NCBI RefSeq assembly: GCF_000373385.1
Contig: NZ_KB891316.1
Coordinates: forward strand, 310,001-374,000
Source: Thiobacillus thioparus DSM 505
GTDB taxonomy: Bacteria > Pseudomonadota > Gammaproteobacteria > Burkholderiales > Thiobacillaceae
Length of the DNA: 64,000 nucleotides
Direction of reading: 5' to 3'
The stretch's first letter is position 1. Each line of letters begins with the position of its first letter. Shown here piece by piece: positions 28,335 to 37,033 of this stretch. The notes under the pieces were generated by a model. The model saw only the letters and a program-made list of their open reading frames with translations, did no database searches and was not told the origin of the DNA. The position numbers and the translations under genes are program-made.

Positions 28335-29632
28335 GCGAAAAGTTCGACGTCATCGTGGTGGGCGCCGGCCCCGCCGGCAACGCGGCGGCCTACACCCTCG
28401 CCAAGGCGGGGATCAATGTCCTGCAGATCGAACGCGGCGAATACCCCGGCTCGAAAAATGTCCAGGGCGCCATCCTGTATGCCGATGCCTTGGAACGGCT
28501 GATCCCCGATTTTCGCGACAGCGCGCCCCTGGAACGGCACATCATCGAACAGCGCATGTGGGTACTCGACGAGGATTCCTACATCGGCGGTCATTACCGC
28601 TCGGCCGAGTTCGCGCGGCCCCCGCACAACCGCTACACCATCATCCGCGCCCGTTTCGACAAGTGGTTCTCCGATCAGGTGCAGAAAGCCGGTGCCCTGT
28701 TGCTATGCGAGACCACGGTGAAGGCCCTGCTGCGTGACGTGCAGGGCAAGGTCATCGGTGTCGAGGTGGATCGCGAGGACGGCCGGATCTACGCCGATGC
28801 CGTCATTCTGGCCGACGGCGCGAATTCCCTGGTCGCCACCCGAGCCGGACTGCGTCAGGACATACGCGCGGAGACGGCGGCCTTGGCGGTGAAGGAAGTC
28901 ATTTTCCTGCCCAAGGAAACCGTGGATGCGCGCTTCAACCTGAGCGGCCAGGAAGGTGCCGTGATCGAGATGCTGGGCAGTATTTCACAGGGCATGGTGG
29001 GCACCGGTTTCCTCTACACCAACAAGGATTCGATCTCCATCGGCATTGGCTGCATGCTTTCCGATCTCAAGCGGCAACACCTCGCCCCGGTGGAACTGCT
29101 GGAACGGATGAAAGCCCATCCGGCCATCGCGCCGCTCATCGCCGGCGGCGAGCCGCGCGAATATGCCGCCCACCTCATTCCCGAGGGAGGCTACGACGCG
29201 CTGCCGCAACTCTACGGCGAAGGCTGGATGCTGGTCGGCGACTCGGCCGGCTTCGTCAACGCCGTGCACCGCGAGGGTTCGAATCTCGCCATGACCAGCG
29301 GCCAGATGGCGGCCGAGACCCTGATCGAACTGTTACGGGAAAAGCGACCGGCGACCGCGGCCAACCTGGCCCGCTATCGCGCGCGGCTCGACGCCAGTTT
29401 TGTCATGAAGGATCTGAAGAAATACCGCCGCCTGCCGGAGACGCTCGACCGCCAGCGCCAGTTCATCAACGATTATCCCGCCCTGCTCAATCAGGCCGCT
29501 CACACCATGCTCCGCGTCGATGGCATGGACAAGCGCCACAAGGAGAAGGAAATTTTCAACGCCTTCCGCGAACGGCGTTCGCTTCTGGGCCTGCTGGGCG
29601 ATGCCTACCACCTGTGGCGGGCCACCCGCTAG
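28331..29632 (+). CDS. fixC: FixC flavoprotein: ETF-quinone oxidoreductase component
   Basis: The 433-residue product has a Rossmann FAD loop (VIVVGAGPAGNAAAY), PGSKNVQGAILY, a second FAD motif ADGANSLVA and GWMLVGDSAGFVNAVHREGSN near residue 300. These mark the ETF-QO/FixC family (FixC is shorter than mitochondrial ETF-QO because its Fe-S domain is the separate FixX). It takes the high-potential electrons from the bifurcating ETF to quinone at the membrane. The ATG at 28331 overlaps the fixB stop. Confidence 0.93.
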   Translation: MSEKFDVIVVGAGPAGNAAAYTLAKAGINVLQIERGEYPGSKNVQGAILYADALERLIPDFRDSAPLERHIIEQRMWVLDEDSYIGGHYRSAEFARPPHNRYTIIRARFDKWFSDQVQKAGALLLCETTVKALLRDVQGKVIGVEVDREDGRIYADAVILADGANSLVATRAGLRQDIRAETAALAVKEVIFLPKETVDARFNLSGQEGAVIEMLGSISQGMVGTGFLYTNKDSISIGIGCMLSDLKRQHLAPVELLERMKAHPAIAPLIAGGEPREYAAHLIPEGGYDALPQLYGEGWMLVGDSAGFVNAVHREGSNLAMTSGQMAAETLIELLREKRPATAANLARYRARLDASFVMKDLKKYRRLPETLDRQRQFINDYPALLNQAAHTMLRVDGMDKRHKEKEIFNAFRERRSLLGLLGDAYHLWRATR

Positions 29633-29641
29633 GAGAACCAC

Positions 29642-29941
29642 ATGCCGTCCAATGTCCAGGCACAGGTCGAGAAAAAGCTCTATCTCAACCGTTATCGGGT
29701 CGATGCTGGCCGACCGCACATCAAGATCAAGGATGCCAACGTCTGTGCGACCCGCTGCACGGCCCAGCAATGCGTGGTCTGCTGCCCGGCCGGTTGCTGG
29801 AGCAGAGAGTCGGGACGCGTCAGCCTGATCACCGACGGCTGTCTCGAGTGTGGTACCTGCCGTATCATCTGCGACGAGTTCCACAATGTCGACTGGGATT
29901 ATCCCCGCGGCGGTTTTGGTATCCTCTACAAGTTCGGATAA
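29642..29941 (+). CDS. fixX: FixX ferredoxin-like protein
   Basis: A 99-residue ferredoxin with ten cysteines. CATRCTAQQCVVCCPAGCW lies at 35-53 and CLECGTCRIIC at 67-77, followed by the FixX ending WDYPRGGFGILYKFG. FixX supplies the 4Fe-4S domain that partners FixC. AGGAG precedes the ATG, which lies 9 bases after fixC. The tail signature makes the FixX assignment much stronger than a generic ferredoxin call. Confidence 0.93.
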   Translation: MPSNVQAQVEKKLYLNRYRVDAGRPHIKIKDANVCATRCTAQQCVVCCPAGCWSRESGRVSLITDGCLECGTCRIICDEFHNVDWDYPRGGFGILYKFG

Positions 29942-29963
29942 GGCGTTGCAGCCAGAAAAAATA

Positions 29964-31838
29964 ATGAACCAGCCTCACCCGGCAAACAGCACGACCCGAG
30001 CGCTCGCCCTCGGCGCCCTAGGCGTCGTCTTCGGCGACATCGGCACCAGTCCGCTCTACACCATGAAGGAAGTCTTCAGCGGGCATCACCTGGCACTCAG
30101 CCAGGACAACATTCTAGGCATCCTCTCCCTGATTTTCTGGGAACTTATTCTGGTCGTTTCCGTGAAGTACGTCGGTATCATGATGCGTGCCGACAACAAG
30201 GGCGAGGGCGGAATCCTGGCCTTGCTCGCTCTCGTTCAGGGACAAGCCCCGCTGGCATCGCGTAGCCGCTGGATCCTGATGTCATTGGGCTTCCTGGGCG
30301 CCTCGTTTTTCTTCGGTGACAGCCTGATCACCCCGGCCATTTCCGTACTCTCCGCCATCGAGGGCCTGGAGATGGGGACGCCCGCGTTGCACCCCTTCAT
30401 CGTGCCGCTTGCGCTAGGCATCCTCATCGGACTGTTCGTCATTCAGCGTCAAGGAACCAACACGATAGGCAAGTTGTTCGGCCCGGTCATGCTGGCCTGG
30501 TTCGGGGTGCTGGGCGTGCTCGGAACGCTCAGCATCCTCCAGCATCCCCAGGTTCTCGCCGCCCTGCTGCCCATCCACGCCGTACATTTCTTCGCCGCAC
30601 ACGGTACGGCGAGTTTCTTCATCCTTGGTGCGGTCGTCCTGGCGATTACCGGCGCGGAAGCCTTGTATGCGGATATGGGGCATTTTGGCCGCCGCCCCAT
30701 CCAGTTGGTCTGGTTCGCCTATGTCCTGCCGGCGCTGGTGCTCAACTACTTCGGCCAGGGCGCACTGCTGCTCGCCAACCCGGAGGCACTCCGCAACCCG
30801 TTTTATCTGCTCGCGCCGGAATGGGCGCTCTACCCCATGATCGGCCTGGCCACCGCGGCGACCGTGATCGCCTCCCAGGCCGTCATCTCGGGCGCGTTCT
30901 CGGTGACCCGCCAGGTCATCCAGATGGGCTATGCGCCGCGCCTGATCATTCGCCACACTTCCGCCACCGAAGTGGGTCAGATCTATATCCCCTTTGTGAA
31001 CTGGGCCTTGGCGGTCGGCATCGCCCTGCTGGTATTGGTCTTCCGGAGTTCGAGCAACCTGGCCGCCGCCTACGGCATCGCCGTAACCGGCACCTTCGCC
31101 ATCAGCACCATCCTGATGTTCATGGTCATGCGCGTGCGCTGGGATCTCGGTCTCGGTGTAACCTTGGCCGGCCTGATGGTCTTTCTCACCATCGACCTTG
31201 CTTTTTTCGGCGCCAATGCAGTCAAGATACCGGACGGCGGCTGGTTCCCTCTGGCAGCTGCCCTGCTGGTTTTTACCCTGCTGGTGACCTGGAAGAGCGG
31301 CCGTGAGATTGTGCTGGAGCGCTTGCGGGAAACTGCGCAGCCACTCGCCCCTTTCGTGGAAATGCTTCTGGCGCATCCACCGGTTCGTGTGCCGGGAACC
31401 GCCGTATTCATGACTGCCGATGCGAACGGGGCACCCTCAGCCCTGCTGCACAACCTCAAGCACAACAAGGTGCTGCACGAACGTGTGGTGATCCTGAATG
31501 TGCGCTATGCCGAAGTGCCGTATGTCCCTGCCGACAGACGGCTGGAGATGTCACAACTGGCCGAGGACTTCTACCACGTCGTCATCCGCTACGGGTTCAT
31601 GGATGACATCGACATTCCCAAGGCCTTGTCGAAATGCCCCTGTGGCATGCAGTTTGATCTGATGGATACCACTTTCTTCTTCAGCCGGGAGAACCTGATC
31701 CCCACGCGAGGCGAGGGCATGATGCTCTGGCGCGAACATCTTTTCGCGACCATGGCACGCAACGCTGCCAGCCCCATGACCTTTTTCCAGATCCCCGCCA
31801 ACCGGGTGGTCGAACTCGGTGCCCAGCTTGAGATATGA
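29964..31838 (+). CDS. kup: Low-affinity potassium transporter Kup
   Basis: This 624-residue protein has about twelve membrane spans and the Kup signature GVVFGDIGTSPLYT near residue 20, DNKGEGGILALLAL, FFGDSLITPAISVLSAIEGL and a soluble C-terminal domain. Kup imports K+ with protons at the inner membrane. The ATG at 29964 is chosen because Kup homology starts there; the ribosome site is weak. It lies only 22 bases after fixX and downstream of the KdpDE-like pair, so potassium transport and the Fix system may share a transcript. Confidence 0.94.
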   Translation: MNQPHPANSTTRALALGALGVVFGDIGTSPLYTMKEVFSGHHLALSQDNILGILSLIFWELILVVSVKYVGIMMRADNKGEGGILALLALVQGQAPLASRSRWILMSLGFLGASFFFGDSLITPAISVLSAIEGLEMGTPALHPFIVPLALGILIGLFVIQRQGTNTIGKLFGPVMLAWFGVLGVLGTLSILQHPQVLAALLPIHAVHFFAAHGTASFFILGAVVLAITGAEALYADMGHFGRRPIQLVWFAYVLPALVLNYFGQGALLLANPEALRNPFYLLAPEWALYPMIGLATAATVIASQAVISGAFSVTRQVIQMGYAPRLIIRHTSATEVGQIYIPFVNWALAVGIALLVLVFRSSSNLAAAYGIAVTGTFAISTILMFMVMRVRWDLGLGVTLAGLMVFLTIDLAFFGANAVKIPDGGWFPLAAALLVFTLLVTWKSGREIVLERLRETAQPLAPFVEMLLAHPPVRVPGTAVFMTADANGAPSALLHNLKHNKVLHERVVILNVRYAEVPYVPADRRLEMSQLAEDFYHVVIRYGFMDDIDIPKALSKCPCGMQFDLMDTTFFFSRENLIPTRGEGMMLWREHLFATMARNAASPMTFFQIPANRVVELGAQLEI

Positions 31839-31892
31839 TCGACACCGCGACTACTTTGGATAGCTGTTCAAATTTCTGAGCAGCCGCCAGCG

Positions 31893-32022
31893 TCGGCCAG
31901 CCTTGGCTCCACCTTCACCGCGTAGCCGATTCCGACAGTGCGCGGTACATCGCGCTGCCGGCGGGGCTGGCGCGCATGAATCTCGCCGTGTTCAGCTTCC
32001 ACACCAGACCGGTGCCGGAATC
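31893..32022 (+). pseudogene. DedA-family gene fragment (stop codon and frameshift)
   Basis: From 31905 one frame reads G-S-T-F-T-A-stop-P-I-P-T-V-R. The frame then slips near 31944 and continues YIALPAGLARMNLAVF. This aligns with [29 protein letters not shown] of the intact DedA at 23.2 kb, including the conserved IP-x-x-R and PAG-x-x-RMNL. A premature TAG and a one-base slip break it, and no start or remaining domains are present. It is a relic of a second DedA copy. Confidence 0.7.
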
Positions 32023-32186
32023 CGGGTCACCATCCTGGCCGTGCTGGAGTATACGATCAGGCGATCCGCTGCAATCTGCATATCATCACCCTCATCCTGC
32101 TGGACGCCGTCGCGGTCATCGTGCTGCAGTACATGCGCCTCAAGCTGAAGAAGAAACTGCTGCGCCAAGGAAAGTCCGTTGACTGA
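32023..32186 (+). pseudogene. C-terminal end of an unidentified membrane protein (broken frame)
   Basis: RVTILAVLEY (32023-32052) and, after a frame slip, DQAIRCNLHIITLILLDAV continue into a hydrophobic segment and a lysine-rich tail that stops at 32186. The pattern is that of the last membrane helix and cytoplasmic tail of some inner-membrane protein, but I cannot name the family and there is no start codon or ribosome site. It may be decayed sequence from the same lost gene cluster as the DedA fragment. Confidence 0.4.
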
Positions 32187-32222
32187 AAAGGCAGTGGTGA
32201 AGCAGCCCGTAGAGAAGGCACC

Positions 32223-33497
32223 TCAAGCTGGCCGATTGTTCGACAGGCTGTTTTCGGTGAAATAACTGATGCGGGTGCGCGGGTCGAGGTAGGCGATCAC
32301 CGCCACATCCAGTTCCGCAGGACGCAGGGTTTTGACCACGGAGAGTTCGGGCGCTTCGCGCATGTCCAGCCATAAGGCTTCTTCCTTGGGCACATCGGGA
32401 TCGTAGATCAATAACGAAGGGTGCAAGAGCCGGCCCGGATTGACGCTCATGATCAGGCCAATCTGGCCATTGTTCAACTGCACGACGCTACCGGGCGGAT
32501 AGATCCCCATGCAGCGAACGAACAGCTGCAGCAAGACCGGATCGTATTTGCCCGGTTCCTTCTTGAACATGAAGGCAATGGCCTCGGCTGGCGTCATGGA
32601 CTCCGCCGGGTTGATACGGTTGCAGTAATGGTCGAAGGCATTGGCAATGCAGGCAATACGGGGCAGCCGCCCGATCTGCCCGCCCGCGAGTCTGCCCGGA
32701 TAGCCACTGCCGTCGAGCAGTTCATGGTGCATGGCAATGACGTTCAGTGCGGCGACAGGCATGCCGGGCAGGCGTTGCGCCATGTCGATGCCATACGCCA
32801 CGTGCTGCTGGTAGAAGCTGAGCTCGGCTTTCGTCCAGGGGCCTTTATTCAGAAGAATCTGGCTGGGTATCTTTTCCCTGCCGATATCGTGCAGTAGCGT
32901 GCCGAGTCCCAGCGTGCGCATTTCCTCGACACCCAGTTGCGCTTCCTTTGCCAGCACCAGCGACAGCATCGTGACATTGAGGGCATGGTAGTACGCGTTT
33001 TCGTCCCCTGCCTTGGTATTCACCAGATGGAGCGCAACGTCCTTGTCTGCCAGCATCGAGTCCACCATGTCCGATACCAGTGTCTGCGCTTGCTGGACCG
33101 ATTCATCCGGGCGGGAAAAGAGGTTGCGCAACAACGACTTGACGGTTGAGGCTCCGGTAGCGAACTGTCGTTCGCAGCGCCCGAGTGCCTCGCGTTGGCG
33201 CGAAAGCTGCTCCCGCCGTTTCCTTTTTTCTGCCCACATCGCTTCCATTTCCGGATCTGGCGGCAATGGGGGCGGCGGCAAGGCACTCGCTTTGGGCGCC
33301 GGCAAAGGGGGGAAATCACTTTTGCTGCTGTCGTAGAACACATGCGAAATCCCGAGGGAACGCAACTGCTGCAATTGTTTTTCGCTGCGAATCTTGAAGC
33401 TGCTGAAAAGAAAAGGATGATCCGTCCAGGAATCCAGCCGGATGTACAACCCCACTCTTATCTGCTCGATGCCTATGCGTTGTTCCAGCTCGTTCAT
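32223..33497 (-). CDS. HD-GYP domain protein (putative cyclic-di-GMP phosphodiesterase)
   Basis: The 424-residue product has an N-terminal DUF3391-like region (IEQIRVGLYIRLD). A proline-rich linker follows (about 62-82, with PPPPLPPDPEM), then an HD-GYP domain with His171, LLHDIGRE (His203-Asp204), HHELLDGSGYP (257-267) and Asp289. HD-GYP enzymes linearise or hydrolyse c-di-GMP. Deviations from the usual pattern: HDIGK reads HDIGR, the HP motif reads HV (His232), and the ADVFDAL segment reads ANAFDHY. Metal-ligand residues appear retained, so activity is likely but not certain. No membrane segments; it is transcribed downstream of pdxJ with a 72-base gap. Confidence 0.88.
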   Translation of the reverse strand: MNELEQRIGIEQIRVGLYIRLDSWTDHPFLFSSFKIRSEKQLQQLRSLGISHVFYDSSKSDFPPLPAPKASALPPPPLPPDPEMEAMWAEKRKRREQLSRQREALGRCERQFATGASTVKSLLRNLFSRPDESVQQAQTLVSDMVDSMLADKDVALHLVNTKAGDENAYYHALNVTMLSLVLAKEAQLGVEEMRTLGLGTLLHDIGREKIPSQILLNKGPWTKAELSFYQQHVAYGIDMAQRLPGMPVAALNVIAMHHELLDGSGYPGRLAGGQIGRLPRIACIANAFDHYCNRINPAESMTPAEAIAFMFKKEPGKYDPVLLQLFVRCMGIYPPGSVVQLNNGQIGLIMSVNPGRLLHPSLLIYDPDVPKEEALWLDMREAPELSVVKTLRPAELDVAVIAYLDPRTRISYFTENSLSNNRPA

Positions 33498-33569
33498 TGG
33501 TCAAACGATCCTGCAGCCTGTTCGCCTGTCACCCTCTGCATCCACGATCATGAAGGGCAGACGAAGCCA

Positions 33570-34298
33570 TCAGCCTGCGGCCTCCACCATCAATCGCTTC
33601 ATCTCGGCCACCGCCTCCTTCCAGCCGACGAACAGCGCCTGCGCCACGATCGCGTGGCCGATGTTGAGTTCGTGTATGCCGGGCAGTGCAGCGATAGGCT
33701 GGACATTGTGATAGGTGAGACCATGGCCGGCGTTCACCGTCAGCCCGATGCTGCGGCCATAGGCAACGGCCATGCGAATGCGCTCGAATTCGGCGATGCG
33801 CGCTTCGTCGGTCTCCGCGTCGGCATAATGCCCGGTATGAATTTCGACCACCGGCGCGCCGGCCGCATGGGCCGCGTCAAGCTGGGCGAAATCGGCGTCG
33901 ATGAACAGTGAGACACGGATACCCGCATCGCCGAGCCGTTTGCAGGCAGCAGCCATTTTCTGCATCTGGCCCTTGACGTCGAGCCCGCCTTCGGTCGTGA
34001 GTTCCTCGCGCTTTTCCGGCACCAGGCAGACGTCCTGCGGCCGGGTAGCGACGGCGATCGCGAGCATCTCCTCGGTCACCGCCATCTCCAGATTCATCTT
34101 GGTTTTCAATACCTGGCGCAGAATCGCCACGTCGGCATCCTGGATGTGGCGGCGGTCTTCGCGCAGGTGCAGCGTGATCGAATCGGCGCCGGCGGTTTCG
34201 GCCGCGAGCGCCGCCTCGACCGGGCTGGGGTAGCGGGTCTTGCGCGCCTGGCGCAGGGTGGCGATATGGTCGATGTTGACGCCGAGGAAGATGCTCAT
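33570..34298 (-). CDS. pdxJ: Pyridoxine 5'-phosphate synthase
   Basis: Closes the pyridoxine ring from 1-deoxyxylulose-5-phosphate and 3-amino-2-oxopropyl phosphate. The 242-residue barrel has [62 protein letters not shown] and GHGLTYHNV, the full PdxJ pattern. Its start overlaps the recO stop (ATGA), the standard recO-pdxJ coupling in proteobacteria. Confidence 0.97.
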   Translation of the reverse strand: MSIFLGVNIDHIATLRQARKTRYPSPVEAALAAETAGADSITLHLREDRRHIQDADVAILRQVLKTKMNLEMAVTEEMLAIAVATRPQDVCLVPEKREELTTEGGLDVKGQMQKMAAACKRLGDAGIRVSLFIDADFAQLDAAHAAGAPVVEIHTGHYADAETDEARIAEFERIRMAVAYGRSIGLTVNAGHGLTYHNVQPIAALPGIHELNIGHAIVAQALFVGWKEAVAEMKRLMVEAAG

Positions 34299-35044
34299 TG
34301 TGTCAGTTCGGTGAGTTCGCGTAACAGCTGGCGAGTATAAAGCGGCTTCGCGCCCAGCGTATGGTTGATCAGGGTGCGCATCAGCGCCTTGGCCTCGACC
34401 AGTGTCGCCGGCCGCTCGAAGCGGTCAGTGGCCAGGTCGATCAGGGTCTGGCCGGACACCGGGCAGCCCGGCTGTCCGCTCGCCTGCAGGGCGCCACGCT
34501 CGGGTTGAAACACATAGCGCACCTGCGCCTGCACCGGTGCACCGCTGTCGGCATCGACGTCGAAGGTGGCGCCATAGCCGATTTCGCTCAGCAGGTTTTT
34601 TTCGAAGCGCCGCAATATGCGCTCCAAGTAAGTGGCACGTTCGTAATCGGATCTGCCGGCCTCGCCGGCCAGTTGCTCGAGGGTGGCGACATAGCGGTCA
34701 TACAGCGTCTCGTGCGCATCACCGCGTGCAAGCAGGCGCAGCAGCAATTCGTTGAGATAAAAGCCGCACATCAGCGCGCGCCCCTGCGGCGCCAGCAAGC
34801 CGCCCTGCCATTCTGCGGCATGCAGGGTTCTCAGTTCGGACTTGCCGAACCACGACAATAGCAGCGGGGTGAAGGGCTGCATCAGCCCGCGCAGGGTCGA
34901 AGTCGGGCGCCGGGCGCCGCGCGCAATCAGTGCCACCCGCCCGTGGTCGCGCGTGAACACTTCCGCCACCACGCTGGTTTCCTTGAAAGGATACGTGTGG
35001 AGGACGAAACCGGGTTCGTTGTTGACGCGCGCGTCTGCGGACAT
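34295..35044 (-). CDS. recO: DNA repair protein RecO
   Basis: The 249-residue protein begins with an OB-fold ([36 protein letters not shown]) followed by a helical domain with [15 protein letters not shown], and is of normal length. RecO works with RecR to load RecA onto SSB-coated gaps. No CxxC zinc pair is obvious, as in many beta/gammaproteobacterial RecOs. It lies 7 bases after era and overlaps pdxJ. Confidence 0.93.
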   Translation of the reverse strand: MSADARVNNEPGFVLHTYPFKETSVVAEVFTRDHGRVALIARGARRPTSTLRGLMQPFTPLLLSWFGKSELRTLHAAEWQGGLLAPQGRALMCGFYLNELLLRLLARGDAHETLYDRYVATLEQLAGEAGRSDYERATYLERILRRFEKNLLSEIGYGATFDVDADSGAPVQAQVRYVFQPERGALQASGQPGCPVSGQTLIDLATDRFERPATLVEAKALMRTLINHTLGAKPLYTRQLLRELTELTQ

Positions 35045-35051
35045 CGCCCAC

Positions 35052-35936
35052 TCAATCCAGTCCGAGCGATTTCAGCATCCGCACGTCGTCGGCCCAGCCG
35101 CCCTTGACCTTGACCCAGACCTCCAGATACACCTTGCTGTCGAAGGCACGCTCCATATCGAGGCGTGCCTGGGTGGAGATGGTTTTGAGCTTTTCGCCGC
35201 CCTTGCCGATGACGATGGCCTTGTGGCTGTCGCGGTCGACCAGGATGGTGGCGAAGATGCGGCGCAAGTTGCCTTCCTCCTCGAACTTGTCGATGGTCAC
35301 GGCGACCCCATAGGGAATTTCCTCGCCGCACAGGCGGAACACTTTCTCGCGGATCAATTCCGCCGCCAGCTGGCGCTCGGTCTGGTCGGTGACATCGTCC
35401 TCGTCGAACAGCGGCGGATTCTCCGGCAGATGGGATTGCAGCGTCTTCAGCAGTTCGTCCAGATTGCTGCCCTGCTTGGCCGACACCGGCACGATCTCGG
35501 TGAACGCGTGCGCGGCGGCCGCTTCCTGCAGAGATGCCATCAGCTCGGCTCGGTCCTTGACATGATCGATCTTGTTCACCACCAGGATCAGCGGGCGATC
35601 CTTGGGCAGCAGGTCCATCACCTGGCGATCCTCTTTCTTCAGCCGTCCCGCCTCCACCAGCATCATCACCACGTCGGTATCCGACAGCGTTTCGCGCACC
35701 CGCTTGTTCATCGCACGATTCATGGTGCCGGCATGGCGGGTCTGGAACCCCGGGGTGTCGACGAACACGAATTGCGCTTCATCGGTGGTGTGGATGCCCA
35801 TTACGCGGTGGCGCGTGGTCTGCGCCTTGCGTGAGGTGATGCTGATCTTCTGACCGACGATACGGTTGAGCAACGTCGATTTGCCGACGTTGGGACGCCC
35901 GACAATGGCGATGAGGCCGCATTTGAATTCACTCAT
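35052..35936 (-). CDS. era: Ribosome-assembly GTPase Era
   Basis: Binds 16S rRNA during 30S maturation. The 294-residue product has G1 [10 protein letters not shown]2 TTRHRVMG, G3 DTPGF, G4 NKID, G5 VSAKQG and a C-terminal KH domain with [12 protein letters not shown]. The ATG at 35936 is chosen: AAAGG precedes it and the protein then starts immediately before the G domain. A much longer upstream frame would run into rnc. It sits 13 bases after rnc, the usual rnc-era-recO order. Confidence 0.97.
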   Translation of the reverse strand: MSEFKCGLIAIVGRPNVGKSTLLNRIVGQKISITSRKAQTTRHRVMGIHTTDEAQFVFVDTPGFQTRHAGTMNRAMNKRVRETLSDTDVVMMLVEAGRLKKEDRQVMDLLPKDRPLILVVNKIDHVKDRAELMASLQEAAAAHAFTEIVPVSAKQGSNLDELLKTLQSHLPENPPLFDEDDVTDQTERQLAAELIREKVFRLCGEEIPYGVAVTIDKFEEEGNLRRIFATILVDRDSHKAIVIGKGGEKLKTISTQARLDMERAFDSKVYLEVWVKVKGGWADDVRMLKSLGLD

Positions 35937-35949
35937 GTCGCATGCCTTT

Positions 35950-36630
35950 TCATTTCTGTAATGCGGTGCACGCCTGGCGGGCGGCTTCTTGTTCAGCCGC
36001 GCGGCGGCTTTTGCCGATGCCGCGTGTGCTGAGCACGGGCTTGGCCAGCACGCACTCGACGATAAAACTCTGGTCATGCGCTTCGCCCTGGGTACCGATC
36101 AGGCGGTAGTCCGGCAGCGGAAGCCGTCGTGACTGAAGTATTTCCTGTAGCTCGGTCTTGGGGTCCTTGCCCGAGGCCCGAGGATCGATTCTTGCCACCA
36201 GCGGATCGAACAATCCACGCACCACGCGTTGCGCAGCCTCGAATCCGGCATCGAGGAAAATGGCGCCAAACAGCGATTCCAGCGCGTCGGCAAGGATCGA
36301 AGGACGACGAAAGCCGCCGCTCTTGAGTTCGCCTTCGCCCAGGCGCAGGCTTTCGCCCAGTTTCAGGGTGGCGGCAATGTCTGCCAGCGTTTCCTGCCGC
36401 ACCAGGTTGGCGCGCAGGCGTGACAGGCTGCCTTCCGGCAACTCGGGAAACGCATCGTACAAGGCCCGGGCGACCGTGCAGTTCAATACCGAATCGCCGA
36501 GGAATTCGAGCCGCTCATTGTTGAGCGCACCGTAGCTGCGGTGCGTCAGCGCCTGGGTCAGAAGATCGGAGCGGACAAAGGTATAACCCAGCACCTGTTG
36601 CAGGCGCTGGTTCAGCAAGGCGTTATTCAA
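35950..36630 (-). CDS. rnc: Ribonuclease III
   Basis: Endonuclease for double-stranded RNA (rRNA precursors, mRNA). The 226-residue form has the signature [13 protein letters not shown] near residue 37 and a C-terminal double-stranded RNA-binding domain ([11 protein letters not shown] to [14 protein letters not shown]). I take TTG at 36630 as start: it overlaps the DUF4845 stop (TTGAATAA), has a GAGG close upstream, and yields the normal RNase III length. An in-frame longer start would intrude deep into the upstream gene. Confidence 0.93.
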   Translation of the reverse strand: MNNALLNQRLQQVLGYTFVRSDLLTQALTHRSYGALNNERLEFLGDSVLNCTVARALYDAFPELPEGSLSRLRANLVRQETLADIAATLKLGESLRLGEGELKSGGFRRPSILADALESLFGAIFLDAGFEAAQRVVRGLFDPLVARIDPRASGKDPKTELQEILQSRRLPLPDYRLIGTQGEAHDQSFIVECVLAKPVLSTRGIGKSRRAAEQEAARQACTALQK

Positions 36631-37024
36631 CCTCGACCGGGGCCGCGTTTGGGTCGGAACTGGCACTGAAATCGACCACCAGACTGACATTGCCGACAAG
36701 CTTGGTACGGAAGGTGTAGTCGGTGGAAATGACCGGAACGGCTCCGTGACGATCGATGGCGATGTCTTCGGGCTTGACCACGGTCACATACCCGACATTG
36801 GCGCGCCGTGCGAAGTCACTACGGATATCGGCATTGCTCTTGGATTTGAGGTCGGATTCCTGCCCCATCGTGGCGAGGATCTTCTTCACCGAGAAATACT
36901 CGATATAGGCCGGCACCAGTTTCATCGCCAGCATGGCTACCATAACCAGCACGACGGCGACGAACAGGAAGCCGAACATGGTCAGTCCGCGTTGTTTGGA
37001 TTTCATGGCGCGCGTGCGATACAT
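36623..37024 (-). CDS. DUF4845 single-span membrane protein
   Basis: A 133-residue protein with one N-terminal membrane span (GLTMFGFLFVAVVLVMVAMLAMK, about 13-35), reminiscent of pilin-type leaders. A periplasmic beta-rich domain follows (PVISTDYTFRTKLVGNVSLVVDF). It matches the DUF4845 family, which regularly lies between lepB and rnc in betaproteobacteria; function unknown. AAGGAGAG precedes the ATG at 37024. It is separated from lepB by only 9 bases and overlaps the rnc start. Confidence 0.88.
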   Translation of the reverse strand: MYRTRAMKSKQRGLTMFGFLFVAVVLVMVAMLAMKLVPAYIEYFSVKKILATMGQESDLKSKSNADIRSDFARRANVGYVTVVKPEDIAIDRHGAVPVISTDYTFRTKLVGNVSLVVDFSASSDPNAAPVEVE

Positions 37025-37033
37025 GTTCTCTCC

